Assembly (NCBI RefSeq): GCF_008039615.1
Contig: NZ_VDUZ01000020.1
Span: 62,001 to 126,000, forward strand
DNA from: Vineibacter terrae
GTDB lineage: Bacteria; Pseudomonadota; Alphaproteobacteria; Reyranellales; Reyranellaceae
Length of the DNA stretch: 64,000 nt
Direction of reading: 5' to 3'
Shown: one piece after another, positions 1 through 8,373 of the stretch
Layout: every line of letters starts with the position of its first letter
Position numbering within the stretch: position 1 is the stretch's first letter
Position numbers and translations under genes: made by a program
The notes under the pieces: model-generated
The model's database searches: none
What the model saw: only the letters and a program-made list of their open reading frames with translations
What the model was told of the DNA's origin: nothing

Positions 1-2
1 GC

Positions 3-584
3 GCTGTCTTCAAGTTCTTCAAGAAGGACGACAAGCCCGAGATGTCGGAGGCGCCGATCTATGTCTTCAACAACAGCTGGGCGCTGCGCAGCACCATCGT
101 CCAGGAAGGCTTCGTGCGCGGCCTGCACCACGTCAACAACGCGATCCGCTTCTACGGCCCGTCGGACGGCAAGCCGGCGCCGATCTACTGGCCCTGGACG
201 CCGTTCTTCGGGCGCCGTGATGTCGCCGAGCCCGACACGCCGCTGCCGCCGGCCGACTTCACGCGCTGCTGGGATGTCTTCGACATCCGTTTCGTGGGCG
301 ATGTCATCAACCATCCGCACTATCCGCGAGGCCTGCGCGCGATGGGCTATGCGGTCAGGGCAGGCGCCGGCGCGGACCCGATGTTCGTGGCGCCGACAAC
401 AGGTGACCTCAGCCTGGATCGGGGCAGTCCGTGCATCGCCAAGGCCAGGAAGCTGCGCCTCAGGATGAGGGCGGGTGCCGACGTCACATTGCCCGCCGGC
501 ATCAATGTCGGCTGGGACCAGGGCAGCAAGAAGCCGTTCGATGGCTTGAAGGCCCGGGCGCCAAGCGTCCCGCCGCTGGCGTAG
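3..584 (+). CDS. C-terminal part of a right-handed beta-helix-like protein (5' truncated)
   Basis: The reading frame is open from the first bases of the window, so the gene starts upstream; about 193 codons are visible, ending in TAG at 584. Short repeated strand-turn patterns such as VFNNSW and HHVNNAIRFYGP, rich in Asn and aromatic residues, are typical of parallel beta-helix coils, as found in polysaccharide-modifying or surface proteins. The end of the protein (LSLDRGSPCIAKARKL) resembles the closing coil of such folds, where a lesson of the type 'SPCIDAG' is common. No catalytic residues can be assigned. It converges on the ABC transporter operon. Family call is by pattern only and the true length is unknown. 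Confidence 0.55.
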   Translation, partial: AVFKFFKKDDKPEMSEAPIYVFNNSWALRSTIVQEGFVRGLHHVNNAIRFYGPSDGKPAPIYWPWTPFFGRRDVAEPDTPLPPADFTRCWDVFDIRFVGDVINHPHYPRGLRAMGYAVRAGAGADPMFVAPTTGDLSLDRGSPCIAKARKLRLRMRAGADVTLPAGINVGWDQGSKKPFDGLKARAPSVPPLA

Positions 585-661
585 CGTGTCGCCTCGCCAC
601 GGCGCCGGTGGCAAGGCACGTGGACGTCGCCGGCGGGCTGCCGACCGTGCAGCGCAGAGGA

Positions 662-1429
662 TCAACCCGGAGGCAGGCGCCAGCGCAGGGCGCGGCGCTC
701 CACGGCCGACAGCAGCAGGGCGCTGGCAAACCCGACCAGGCCCAGCAGGATGACACCGGCGAACAGGTCGGGGGCGCGGAAGGCGCGGGCCGAGAGCAGG
801 ATCCAGAGGCCCAGCCCCTCGCGGCTGGCCAGCATCTCGCCCACCACGGCCAGGATCAGCGCCACGGTCAGGCCCAGCCGCAGGCCGGCGAAGATGTCGG
901 GCAGGGCGTTGGGCAGCGCGATCTTGCCGATCACCTCCCAGCGCGACAGACCCAGCGCGCGGCTGACCTCGTAGAGCCGCGGCTCGACGGCGGCGAAGCC
1001 GTGCACGGTGGCCAGCAGCATCGGCCACAGCGCGCCGAAGCCGATCACCGCCAGCACCATGCCTTCGGACAGGCCGAGGAAGGCGATCGCCACCGGCACG
1101 ATCGCCGACGCCGGCAGCGGCCGCAGGAACTCCAGCGTGGGACCCAGCCAGGCGCGGGCCGCCGGCGAGATGCCGATCAGCGCGCCCACGCCGATGCCCA
1201 GCAGCGACGCCAGCAGCCAGCCCCAGACCATGCGCCCGACCGTGCCCAGCAGCTTGTCGAGCAGCTCGCCGCTGGCGATGCCGCGCTCCAGCGCCGCCCA
1301 GGCCTTGTCGGGGCCGGGCAGGAACACCGGCGACACCAGCCGGGCATCGGCCGCCAGCTGCCAGATCGCCACCAGGCACAGGCCGACCAGGATGCTGGCC
1401 GCGAACCACAGGATGCGGCTTGCGCTCAT
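662..1429 (-). CDS. ABC transporter permease, nitrate/sulfonate/taurine type (second permease)
   Basis: This 255-residue inner-membrane protein carries five to six hydrophobic segments and the BPD_transp_1 signature region near residues 160-190 (EVSRALGLSRWEVIGKIALP), the EAA loop that contacts the ATPase. I place the start at the ATG at 1429 because it overlaps the stop of the upstream permease by four bases (ATGA), the usual sign of translational coupling; a longer frame to 1522 would run into that gene. It is the last gene of the operon GntR, binding protein, ATPase, permease, permease. Substrate is not shown by the sequence; the family imports nitrate, alkanesulfonates, taurine, pyrimidine precursors or aromatic acids. 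Confidence 0.9.
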   Translation of the reverse strand: MSASRILWFAASILVGLCLVAIWQLAADARLVSPVFLPGPDKAWAALERGIASGELLDKLLGTVGRMVWGWLLASLLGIGVGALIGISPAARAWLGPTLEFLRPLPASAIVPVAIAFLGLSEGMVLAVIGFGALWPMLLATVHGFAAVEPRLYEVSRALGLSRWEVIGKIALPNALPDIFAGLRLGLTVALILAVVGEMLASREGLGLWILLSARAFRAPDLFAGVILLGLVGFASALLLSAVERRALRWRLPPG

Positions 1430-2184
1430 GGCCTGGCCTCGACCATCGCGGCAGGCCCGAACAGGCGCGCCTGCGCCCACAGCAGCAGCGCGTTCAGGCC
1501 CCAGCCCACCAGGCCGACCCACAGCAGCAGGGCGAACATCAGCGCCGGCCGCAGCGACTGCTGCGCGTCCATCAGTGCGTAGCCCAGCCCCAGGGTGTTG
1601 CCGGTGATCTCGACCGTGACGGCCACGATCAGGGCGATGCCGACGGCCAGCCGGAAGGCCACGAACAGCCGCGGCAGCGCCGCGGGCAGCACGATCTTGG
1701 CGACGCGCCGGCCCAGCCCGAAGCCGAGCGCGCGGCTGACCTCCAGCAGGCGCGGCTCGATGCCGGCGATGGCTGTCTGCGTCAGGATCAGGATCGGCCA
1801 GAACGTGGCGAACGCCACGATCGCGATCTCCATGCGATAGCCGAAGCCGAAGATCAGCAGCACGATCGGGATCAGCGCCACCGACGGGATCGGCCGGAAC
1901 GCCTCGATCGAGAACTCGGCCAGGCGGCCGGCGGTGCGGAACAGCCCCAGCAGGATGCCGAGCGCCAGCCCCAGGCTGGTGCCGATCGCGAGGCCGGCGC
2001 CGGCGGCGGCCAAGGTCTGCACCGTGGCGCGCAGGATGGTGCCGTCGACGAGCGCCACGCCGGCTGCGGCCGCGATCTCGCTGGGCCGCGCCAGGCTGTC
2101 GCTCTGCAGTCCGGCCGCGAGCGCCGCGACCTCAGCCGCCGCCAGCACGCCCAGGGGCACGACGAGGCCGCGCCAGCCGCTCAT
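1426..2184 (-). CDS. ABC transporter permease, nitrate/sulfonate/taurine type (first permease)
   Basis: A 252-residue integral membrane protein starting at ATG 2184 with a hydrophobic first segment (LVVPLGVLAAAEVAALAAGL) and an EAA loop near residues 155-175 (EVSRALGFGLGRRVAKIVLP). It is homologous in layout to the next permease, so the importer probably uses a heterodimeric membrane channel. Its stop overlaps the start of the second permease by four bases. The 124-base gap to the ATPase stop upstream holds no gene that I can see. Assignment to the SsuC/TauC/NrtB group rests on the binding protein and ATPase beside it. Confidence 0.9.
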   Translation of the reverse strand: MSGWRGLVVPLGVLAAAEVAALAAGLQSDSLARPSEIAAAAGVALVDGTILRATVQTLAAAGAGLAIGTSLGLALGILLGLFRTAGRLAEFSIEAFRPIPSVALIPIVLLIFGFGYRMEIAIVAFATFWPILILTQTAIAGIEPRLLEVSRALGFGLGRRVAKIVLPAALPRLFVAFRLAVGIALIVAVTVEITGNTLGLGYALMDAQQSLRPALMFALLLWVGLVGWGLNALLLWAQARLFGPAAMVEARP

Positions 2185-2308
2185 GAGGGCAGCGCCTGAT
2201 GGTCCGGACGGACCGCGCGCCTCACGGCGCGCTCATACGGTGCGGCAGACGAAGGAGATGCGCGGCAGGAGCCGCGCGGTCCGATCGTGCCGCCGTGCGT
2301 CCGTCTGC

Positions 2309-3094
2309 TCATGCCTCGGCTTCCTTGATGAAGTCGAACAAGGTCCGGCGCAGGCGCAGGAACTCGGGGTGCTCGCGCGTGGCGAGCTGGTCGCGCGGGC
2401 GCGGCAGGCGCACCTCGAACATGTCGGCGACGCGGCCGGGGTTGGGCTTGAGCGCCACCACCCGGTCGCCGAGATAGATCGCCTCCTCCAGGTCGTGGGT
2501 GACGAAGAACACCGTGGCGCCCGAGCTGGCGGCCAGGCCCAGCACCTCGTCCTGCAGCGCCTGGCGGGTCATGGCATCGAGCGCGCCGAACGGCTCGTCC
2601 ATCAGCAGCACGGAGGGTTCCTGCGCCAGGCAGCGCGCGATCTGCAGCCGTTGCTGCATGCCGCCCGACAGCTGGCCGGGGAACTTGTCGGCATGCTGCG
2701 CCAGGCCGACCTTGGCAAGCAGGGCGGCGATGCGCGCCGGCCGCTGCGCGCGCGGCGTGCCAAGGGCCTCGAGCGCGAGGCTGACATTGCCGCTGGCGGT
2801 GCGCCAGGGCAGCAGCGCCTTGCCGTAGTCCTGGAAGACGATGGCGATGTCCTGACGCGGGCCGGCGACCGGCTTGCCGCCATAGAGGACCTGGCCCTCC
2901 GTCGGCAGGTAGAGGCCGGCGATCAGGCGCAGCAGGGTGGTCTTGCCGCAGCCCGAGGGGCCCACGACGCAGACGAACTCGCCGCGCCCGATATCGAGCG
3001 CGATGGGATCGAGGATGCGCCTGCCGCCCAGCGTGAGCGCGACGCCGCAGAAGCGGATCAGCGGCTCGCATGTCGGCAGGGCGAGGCTGTCCAT
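2309..3094 (-). CDS. ABC transporter ATP-binding protein, SsuB/TauB/NrtD type
   Basis: A 261-residue ATPase with all motifs: Walker A GPSGCGKTT at about residues 45-53, Q-loop near 87, signature LSGGMQQR at 141-148, Walker B VLLMDEP at 161-167, and the D-loop FGALD just after. The start is ATG 3094; upstream in the same frame the sequence is antisense-like and runs into the binding-protein gene, so a longer form is unlikely. It powers import by the two permeases encoded next. The 29-base gap to the binding-protein stop fits one transcript. Confidence 0.93.
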   Translation of the reverse strand: MDSLALPTCEPLIRFCGVALTLGGRRILDPIALDIGRGEFVCVVGPSGCGKTTLLRLIAGLYLPTEGQVLYGGKPVAGPRQDIAIVFQDYGKALLPWRTASGNVSLALEALGTPRAQRPARIAALLAKVGLAQHADKFPGQLSGGMQQRLQIARCLAQEPSVLLMDEPFGALDAMTRQALQDEVLGLAASSGATVFFVTHDLEEAIYLGDRVVALKPNPGRVADMFEVRLPRPRDQLATREHPEFLRLRRTLFDFIKEAEA

Positions 3095-3123
3095 GTCAGG
3101 CTCCGTCGCGGGCGCCGTGCCCC

Positions 3124-4056
3124 TCACGGCAACAGCAGCTTGGCCGCGTCGGGCCCGGTCTTGAACATGCCCTGGCCCTTCATGACGTCGACCCACCAGT
3201 TGAGCTGGTCCGCCGTCAGCGCCGCGTCGGGCCTGGAGATCAGCACGCCCTTCAGTACCTCGGGCGGCAGCTTGATGTACTTGCCCATGTGCTCGCGCGT
3301 CTTGTCGGGGTTGGCGGCCACGAACGCCGAGCCTTCGGCGATCGCGGCGCGGAAGGCCGCCACCGTCGCGGCGTTCTTCTGCGCCCAGTCGCGCGTGGCG
3401 GCATAGAGGATCTGCGGCTTGCCGTCGGGCAGGTCGGCCATGTAGTGGAAAGCCACCGTGCCGGTGCCGGCCGCGACCATGCGGCTCATGAACGGATCGG
3501 CGGTGACGACGGCGTCGACCGTGCCGCCCTTGAGCACGTCGTTCATGGTCGGGAACGAGACCTCGACGAAGGTCACCTTGCGCGGGTCGACGCCCTTCTC
3601 GATCAGCCATTGCCGGAACAGCACGTGCAGGAAGGCGCCCAGCCCCGGCGCGCCGACCTTCTTGCCGACGAAGTCCTGCGGCGTCTTGATCTCGACGCCG
3701 GTGCGCGCCACCACGCCGCCGCCCCTGGCGTTCTCGCGCGCCGAGACGCTGGCGCCGCTGACCGCGACGAGATCCAGCCCGCCGTCGACCGCCTGCAGGA
3801 AGACGGACGGGGTCGGGCCGCCGAACTGGATCGAGTCAGACATCAGCGCGGCCGGGATGTTGGAGTTGATCGCGATCAGGGTCAGCTCGGCATCGAGCCC
3901 GCGCTTCTTGAAGAAGCCTTCCTCCCTGGCGACGAACGCCGCCGCGAAGTCGGTGACGGCGGTGTAGCCGATGCCGACCTTCGTCTGGGCCGCGGCGCTA
4001 GCGGCGAGCGCCGCCGACAGCAGGGCGGCGGCGAGTCCTGTGAGCAGCCTCGTCAT
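3124..4056 (-). CDS. ABC transporter substrate-binding protein, NMT1/THI5-SsuA type
   Basis: A 310-residue periplasmic binding protein. Residues 1-23 form a signal peptide (basic MTR, hydrophobic core, cleavage after ASAAA). The mature part (KVGIGYTAVTDFAAAFVAREEGFFKKRGLDAEL) matches the start of NMT1/THI5-like and SsuA proteins, which deliver pyrimidine precursors, sulfonates or aromatic acids. The ATG at 4056 is preceded by an AAGGGGA ribosome site that lies inside the end of the GntR gene; the two genes overlap by 59 bases, so translation may be coupled. The neighbouring catabolic genes suggest an organic acid as substrate, which is inference. Confidence 0.88.
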   Translation of the reverse strand: MTRLLTGLAAALLSAALAASAAAQTKVGIGYTAVTDFAAAFVAREEGFFKKRGLDAELTLIAINSNIPAALMSDSIQFGGPTPSVFLQAVDGGLDLVAVSGASVSARENARGGGVVARTGVEIKTPQDFVGKKVGAPGLGAFLHVLFRQWLIEKGVDPRKVTFVEVSFPTMNDVLKGGTVDAVVTADPFMSRMVAAGTGTVAFHYMADLPDGKPQILYAATRDWAQKNAATVAAFRAAIAEGSAFVAANPDKTREHMGKYIKLPPEVLKGVLISRPDAALTADQLNWWVDVMKGQGMFKTGPDAAKLLLP

Positions 4057-4765
4057 CGATGCGTTCCCCTTTAGCCTTGTTGGTTGGCGGATAGACGATC
4101 GCCAGGGTCGAAGCCAGGTGATGGGCCAGCCGAGACGCGGCCCGGGCGCCGTCGCGCGCCAGCGCCAGGTCGGCCAGCGCCTGGTGCTCGTCGTCCAGCG
4201 CGCCCGGCCGCTCGAAGCGGGTCATCATCACCCGGCGGTAGCGGTAGGCCTGGTCGTAGAGCGCGCTGTGCAGCGCCAGCAGCCGATGCGAGCCGCAAGC
4301 GGCGATCAGCGCCGTGTGGAACGCCTTGTGCACGGCGTCGAAGTCGGCGACGCCCTCGCGGAAGCGCCCGGTGCCGCGGGCGGTGAACTTCCGCATCCGG
4401 TGCAGGCCGGCGACGATGCCGGCTTCCCACACATCGTCGCCACGCGCGATCGCCAGCCGCAGGGCCTCGACCTCGATCAGGGTGCGCGTGCGCGTGATGT
4501 CCTCGAGGTCGGCGCGGCTGACGGCGGCGACGCGAAAACCGCGCTGGCCGATCGCCTTGACCAGGCCTTGCGCGGCCAGGCGCGACAGGCCTTCGCGCAA
4601 GGGCGTGGCGCCGATCCGGAGCCGCGCCGCCAGCTCCTGGATGCGCAGCTTGGAGTCGGGCGGCAGCGCACCTGACAGGATCTCGCGCTGCAGGATGGCG
4701 CTCGCCCGCTCCGCGAGCGTCTCCGCAGCGTGCGTCGGATCGGGCGACGGCACCATCGTGGCCAT
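3998..4765 (-). CDS. GntR family transcriptional regulator (FCD subfamily)
   Basis: A 255-residue regulator. An N-terminal winged helix spans about residues 20-85 (AILQREILSGALPPDSKLRI, then IGATPLREGLSRLAAQGLV), the classic GntR DNA-binding segment. The rest is helical with the FCD ligand-pocket pattern, including the metal-site histidines in DAVHKAFHTAL and CGSHRLL. It is the first gene of the importer operon and diverges from the FAH-family gene at 4861, with a 95-base A+T-rich gap holding an inverted repeat. FCD regulators usually respond to organic acids, so it probably controls both directions. The last 20 residues overlap the binding-protein gene. Confidence 0.9.
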   Translation of the reverse strand: MATMVPSPDPTHAAETLAERASAILQREILSGALPPDSKLRIQELAARLRIGATPLREGLSRLAAQGLVKAIGQRGFRVAAVSRADLEDITRTRTLIEVEALRLAIARGDDVWEAGIVAGLHRMRKFTARGTGRFREGVADFDAVHKAFHTALIAACGSHRLLALHSALYDQAYRYRRVMMTRFERPGALDDEHQALADLALARDGARAASRLAHHLASTLAIVYPPTNKAKGERIDDEAAHRTRRRPAVGGARR

Positions 4766-4810
4766 GCCGCGACTGTGTCATGCCGGGGCCGGGGCAGCAA
4801 CAAGGAATAT

Positions 4811-4841
4811 CGACAAAATCGTTTTTATATATATTTTATCG
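4811..4841. promoter_or_regulatory. Inverted repeat, candidate GntR operator in a divergent promoter
   Basis: CGACAAAA at 4811-4818 and TTTTATCG at 4834-4841 form an imperfect inverted repeat (one mismatch in eight) around a 15-base A/T centre. It is by far the most A+T-rich stretch nearby and lies between the GntR gene and the FAH-family gene, so it probably holds both promoters. The operator role is inference from position. Confidence 0.45.
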
Positions 4842-4860
4842 GAAACCCTGGGGGGAGACC

Positions 4861-5844
4861 ATGAAGCTTGCGACCTATCGCAACGGCGGCGCAGTCCGGC
4901 TCGGCGCCGTGCATGACGGCGATGCCCGGATCCTCGACGTGGCGGCGGCAGCGTCGCGCGACGGCATGCCGGACGCAGCCTTCGCCTCGATGCTGGCGCT
5001 GATCGATGCCGGGCCGTCGGCGCTCGACGGTGCCCGCGCGCTGCTGGCGCGCCATGCCGATGACGGCGACCTGAACAGCACGCTGGCATCGGTGAAGCTG
5101 CTGTCGCCGGTGCCCGAGCCGCGGCAGATCCGCGATTTCTCGGTGTTCCCCGGCCATATCCGCCAGGCGCCGGCGGGCATGCAGCGGCTGCTGGCGCGCC
5201 AGCGCGGCGACAATGCGGCCGCGGCCGCGGTGATGCCGGCCGCCGACGTGCCGCCGGTCTATCGCGCGCAGCCGATCTACTACAAGGCCAACCGTTTCTC
5301 GGTGATCGGCACCGAGGAGGTCGTGCGCTGGCCGCGCTACAGCCAGGTGATGGATTTCGAGCTCGAGTTCGGCGTGTTCATCGGCCGGGGTGGCGCGGAT
5401 ATCGCCCGGGGCGCAGCGCGGCAGCACATCTTCGGCTTCGCGATCTTCAACGACTTCTCGGCCCGCGACGCGCAGTTCGTCGAGATGCAGGGCATGCTGG
5501 GGCCATGCAAGGGCAAGGATTTCGACACCGGCAACGCCATCGGGCCGTGGCTGGTGACGGCCGACGAGATCGCCGATCCGTATGGGCTTGCCATGTCGGT
5601 GCGCGTCAACGGCGAGACCTGGGCCAGCGGCACGTCGGCCGACATGCTGCATGGCTTCGAGGACATGATCGCCTTCGTCTCGCGCGACGAGACCCTGCGT
5701 GCCGGCGAGTTCTTCGGCTCGGGCACGATGGGCAATGGCTGCGGCCTGGAGCTCGACCGTTTCCTCAAGCATGGCGATATCGTCGAGCTCGAGGTCGAGC
5801 GCATCGGCGTGCTGCGCAACACCGTCGTGCGGCAGGACGTGTAG
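4861..5844 (+). CDS. Fumarylacetoacetate hydrolase (FAH) family protein
   Basis: A 327-residue cytosolic enzyme of the FAH superfamily, which cleaves C-C bonds or performs hydration/decarboxylation of oxo acids with a divalent metal. The metal-site glutamates appear in MDFELEFGVFIG (about residues 164-175), followed by the family segment IFNDFSARDAQ and the substrate-loop region KGKDFDTGNAIGPWLVT. The C-terminal GSGTMGNGCGLEL also matches. The ATG at 4861 follows GGGGGAG at seven bases, a strong ribosome site. First gene of the rightward transcript opposite the GntR gene. Exact substrate is unknown; acylpyruvate or ring-fission products are typical. Confidence 0.88.
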   Translation: MKLATYRNGGAVRLGAVHDGDARILDVAAAASRDGMPDAAFASMLALIDAGPSALDGARALLARHADDGDLNSTLASVKLLSPVPEPRQIRDFSVFPGHIRQAPAGMQRLLARQRGDNAAAAAVMPAADVPPVYRAQPIYYKANRFSVIGTEEVVRWPRYSQVMDFELEFGVFIGRGGADIARGAARQHIFGFAIFNDFSARDAQFVEMQGMLGPCKGKDFDTGNAIGPWLVTADEIADPYGLAMSVRVNGETWASGTSADMLHGFEDMIAFVSRDETLRAGEFFGSGTMGNGCGLELDRFLKHGDIVELEVERIGVLRNTVVRQDV

Positions 5845-5928
5845 CCCACGACAGCCTCGTCACCGTCGCGCGGATGCGCGACACTGAACGCCACGGCCAT
5901 CGTCACGCAGCAACCGGAGGAACCCGCC

Positions 5929-6705
5929 ATGCCCCGCCGTTTCGTCGACCTGTCGATCTACCTGGAGAACGACGTGATCTCCGACCCGATCCCGTTCGGG
6001 CCGAAGATCCAGTATCACAAGCACGAGGACACGGTCGGCCAGATCGCGGGCTTCTTCCCGGGGCTGAAGAAGGAGGATATGCCCGACGGCGCCGGCTGGG
6101 CGGTCGAGAACGTCAACCTCAGCACGCACAACGGCACGCATCTCGATGCGCCCTATCATTTCCACCCGACGATGGATCGCGGCGAGCGGGCCATCACCAT
6201 CGACGAGGTGCCGCTGGAATGGTGCTTCCAGCCGGGCGTCAAGCTCGACTTCCGCGACCGGCCGGACGGCTACGTCATCACCGCCAAGGATGTCGAGGAC
6301 GAGCTCAGGCGCGTCGGCCACGAGCTGAAGCCGCTGGAGATCGTCGTGGTCAACACCCGCGCGGGCGCGCGCTACGGCAACAACGACTATGTCAACTCGG
6401 GCTGCGGCATGGGCTATGACGCCACCATGTTCCTGCTCGAGAAGGGTGTGCGGCTGACCGGCACCGACGCCTGGAGCTGGGACGCGCCCTTCTATTTCAC
6501 GGCCCAGAAATACGCCGAGACCAAGGACCCCTCGATCATCTGGGAAGGCCACAAGGCCGGCCGCCATATCGGCTACTGCCACCTCGAGAAGCTGCACAAC
6601 CTCGAAGCCCTGCCGCCCGACGGCTTCATCATCTCCTGCTTCCCGCACAAGATCCGCGGCGCGTCCGCCGGCTGGACCCGCGCCGTCGCGATCTTCGACG
6701 AGTAA
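5929..6705 (+). CDS. Cyclase family protein (metal-dependent hydrolase, kynurenine-formamidase/isatin-hydrolase fold)
   Basis: A 258-residue protein with the family motif HNGTHLDAPYHF at about residues 66-77, whose His and Asp residues bind manganese or zinc. The beginning (RFVDLSIYLENDV) is the usual first strand. Members hydrolyse cyclic amides such as isatin or N-formylkynurenine. An AGGAGG-like site (CCGGAGGAACC) precedes the ATG. It follows the FAH-family gene by 84 bases and probably shares its transcript, which fits a ring-opening plus hydrolysis route for an imported aromatic or heterocyclic compound. Substrate not determinable. Confidence 0.87.
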   Translation: MPRRFVDLSIYLENDVISDPIPFGPKIQYHKHEDTVGQIAGFFPGLKKEDMPDGAGWAVENVNLSTHNGTHLDAPYHFHPTMDRGERAITIDEVPLEWCFQPGVKLDFRDRPDGYVITAKDVEDELRRVGHELKPLEIVVVNTRAGARYGNNDYVNSGCGMGYDATMFLLEKGVRLTGTDAWSWDAPFYFTAQKYAETKDPSIIWEGHKAGRHIGYCHLEKLHNLEALPPDGFIISCFPHKIRGASAGWTRAVAIFDE

Positions 6706-6733
6706 AGTCCTCTCCGCCCGCGCTGCTCTCGCT

Positions 6734-6820
6734 GTCATCCCGAGCGTCAGCGAGGGATCTCCTGCGACAGGGCGCACGGTGCGCCATTCGCGGGAGATCC
6801 CTCGCTACGCTCGGGATGAC
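6734..6820 (-). repeat. Palindromic element family A, copy 1
   Basis: An 87-base near-perfect inverted repeat running from GTCATCCCGAGCG to CGCTCGGGATGAC, with an asymmetric centre that gives orientation. This copy reads on the minus strand relative to copies 2, 3 and 5. It sits between two converging genes. The RNA of either strand would fold into a long hairpin. Confidence 0.93.
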
Positions 6821-6859
6821 AGTAGACGCATATGGAATGCCCTGCGCAGCGGTGATTGG

Positions 6860-7579
6860 TCAGCGCCGCTTCTTCTTGGCCGCCGCCTTCTTGCGGGCTG
6901 GGGCCGTCTTGCGGGCCGCAGCCTTCTTCGCGGCCGGCGCCTTCCTCGCGGCTGGAGCCTTCCTCGCGGCCGGCGCCTTCTTCGCGGCCGGCTTCCTGGC
7001 GGCCGCCTTGCGGGCGCGCGGCGCGGCCAGCGGCGGCTTCTCGCCCGGCGGCAGCTCCATCTGGAAGACGTTCAGGGTGATCGACACCAGGCTGTAGTAG
7101 CCCACGACGCCGACCAGATCGACGAGGCCCTGCTCGCCCAGCGTGGCGATGGCGCGCTTGTAGGTGGCGTTGCTGACGCGGTTGGTGGCGAAGTACTCGG
7201 TGACGGTGTCGTAGATCGCGCGCTCGACGTCGCGACGGAAGCGCGGCGTCTTGCCCAGCCGCACCGCCTCGATGATGTCGTCGGGCAAGCCGGCCTGCTG
7301 CGCCAGCCGCGCATGGGCCCAGAACTCGAACTGGGCACGGAAATGCTTGCCGGTGAGCAGGATCGCCAGCTCCGACAGATCCTTGGGCAGCGAGTTGCTG
7401 AAGCGGCAGTATTCGCCCAGCTTCTGGGCCCGATCGGCCAGCACCGGGCTGCGCAGCCACGGCTCGAACGGACCACGAAGGCCGCCGCGCGGCCCGCTCA
7501 TGATGGCGTCGGCGACGGCCCGCTGCTCGGGCGTCAGCGTGGCAAGGTCAAGCGGGGCAAGGCGATACGTCTCGGCCAT
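6860..7579 (-). CDS. Carboxymuconolactone decarboxylase family protein with a lysine/alanine-rich tail
   Basis: A 239-residue protein. Residues 1-175 form a helical CMD/AhpD-like domain (SELAILLTGKHFRAQFEFWAH is the core helix pair); the peroxidase CxxC is absent, so this is the decarboxylase-like branch, not an AhpD redox protein. From about residue 183 the chain becomes a histone H1-like tail of KAPAARKAPAAKK repeats up to the terminal KKKRR. Such tails bind nucleic acid or polyanions. ATG 7579 is used because GGAGGAG lies four bases upstream; a TTG one codon earlier is too close. Neighbours suggest ring-cleavage catabolism. Confidence 0.85.
   Translation of the reverse strand: MAETYRLAPLDLATLTPEQRAVADAIMSGPRGGLRGPFEPWLRSPVLADRAQKLGEYCRFSNSLPKDLSELAILLTGKHFRAQFEFWAHARLAQQAGLPDDIIEAVRLGKTPRFRRDVERAIYDTVTEYFATNRVSNATYKRAIATLGEQGLVDLVGVVGYYSLVSITLNVFQMELPPGEKPPLAAPRARKAAARKPAAKKAPAARKAPAARKAPAAKKAAARKTAPARKKAAAKKKRR
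6921..6992 (-). repeat. 18-base tandem repeat, four units, inside the CMD gene tail
   Basis: Four consecutive 18-base units, differing at one to four positions, encode the basic Ala-Lys/Arg-Pro repeats. Units start at 6921, 6939, 6957 and 6975. Being in-frame multiples of three, copy number change would alter tail length without a frameshift. Confidence 0.85.
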
Positions 7580-7660
7580 CAAACTCCTCCGGGGTGACGG
7601 CCGCTCTTATCGCCTGCATGCAAGCACGCTGTCGACAGCTGTCGTGATCGCCGGCAGCGA

Positions 7661-8236
7661 TTATCGCGCGCAATCCGGCTCGCCGCGGCGCGAGTTGTTG
7701 GGATTGGCGAAGATGGTGTCGATCAGCTGGCGGCCGGCCGGGAAGGCACGGCCACCCGGGAACGGGCAGGCGGCGTAGGCGACCCAGGTCACCTCGCCGC
7801 TGCCTGAATTGCTCAGGGTCAGCGTGATGCGCAGGACATCGTCGCCGCCGCGCGGCCGCAGCTCCTGGCTGCGCACGCTGCGCTCCGGCATGGGCGGGCG
7901 CACGTCGGGGCGATCGCTGGTGGACGGCACCTGGCCGGGCGTGCCCACCATCACGCCTTCCTGGGTCAGGCCGCCGGCGAAGTTGCGCGTCTGGCTCACC
8001 TGCATGCGCATCACATGGCCGCCGCTGAAGCCGACCTGGTTGCCGCGCGCAGCCAGCTTGTCCATGACCAAGCGCCGCAGGTCGCGGCCCAGCTCGCTGT
8101 CCTCGACGAGCTCGACGGCATACTTGCCCGTCGGCAGCGGTCGCTTGGCCTGGATGTCGAGCAGCGCCTGGTTCTGCGCTCCGGCCGGGGCGGCGAAGGC
8201 GAGCAAGGCCCAGAAGGTGATGGAAGACGCGCGCAT
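7661..8236 (-). CDS. Secreted protein of unknown function
   Basis: A 191-residue protein with a signal peptide (MRASSITFWALLAFAAPAGA, cleavage before QNQ). The mature part has no motif I recognise; it has an alpha/beta-like middle (RRLVMDKLAARGNQVGF) and a beta-rich second half (DVLRITLTLSNSGSGEVTWVAYAACP) separated by a proline-rich stretch. It ends in a segment with a lone pair of cysteines that could form a disulfide. ATG 8236 has GGAA at a suitable distance; a GTG at 8257 would give seven more residues before the signal peptide and is less likely. Location is presumably periplasm. Confidence 0.75.
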   Translation of the reverse strand: MRASSITFWALLAFAAPAGAQNQALLDIQAKRPLPTGKYAVELVEDSELGRDLRRLVMDKLAARGNQVGFSGGHVMRMQVSQTRNFAGGLTQEGVMVGTPGQVPSTSDRPDVRPPMPERSVRSQELRPRGGDDVLRITLTLSNSGSGEVTWVAYAACPFPGGRAFPAGRQLIDTIFANPNNSRRGEPDCAR

Positions 8237-8373
8237 GGGAGTGTTTCCGTCAGTCACAGCGGACTTAACGTCGACTCAAACGCGGGTCGACGCCACACGC
8301 TGCATCGCGACCATATCACAAAGGCGTTGACGTCAAGGCCGCAGCGCGGCGCACCCTATGAATGCGCATGCGC

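Noticed and set aside
431..1582. Long open frame on the plus strand over the permease genes
   Set aside because: It is antisense to two clear permeases, and its translation is Gln/Arg/Ala repeats with no family pattern. High GC produces such frames throughout (also near 14.9-16.8, 16.6-19.4 and 45.6-48.2 kb on the minus strand).
4815..4825. AAAATCGTTTT as the GntR half-site pair by itself
   Set aside because: Arms are only four bases plus a mismatch; the wider inverted repeat 4811-4841 is a better candidate.
6734..6820. Palindrome family A as CRISPR repeats
   Set aside because: Copies lie kilobases apart, not in an array.
8327..8336. TTGACGTCAA palindrome downstream of the class II aldolase gene
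   Set aside because: Ten bases only and not well placed relative to a start codon.
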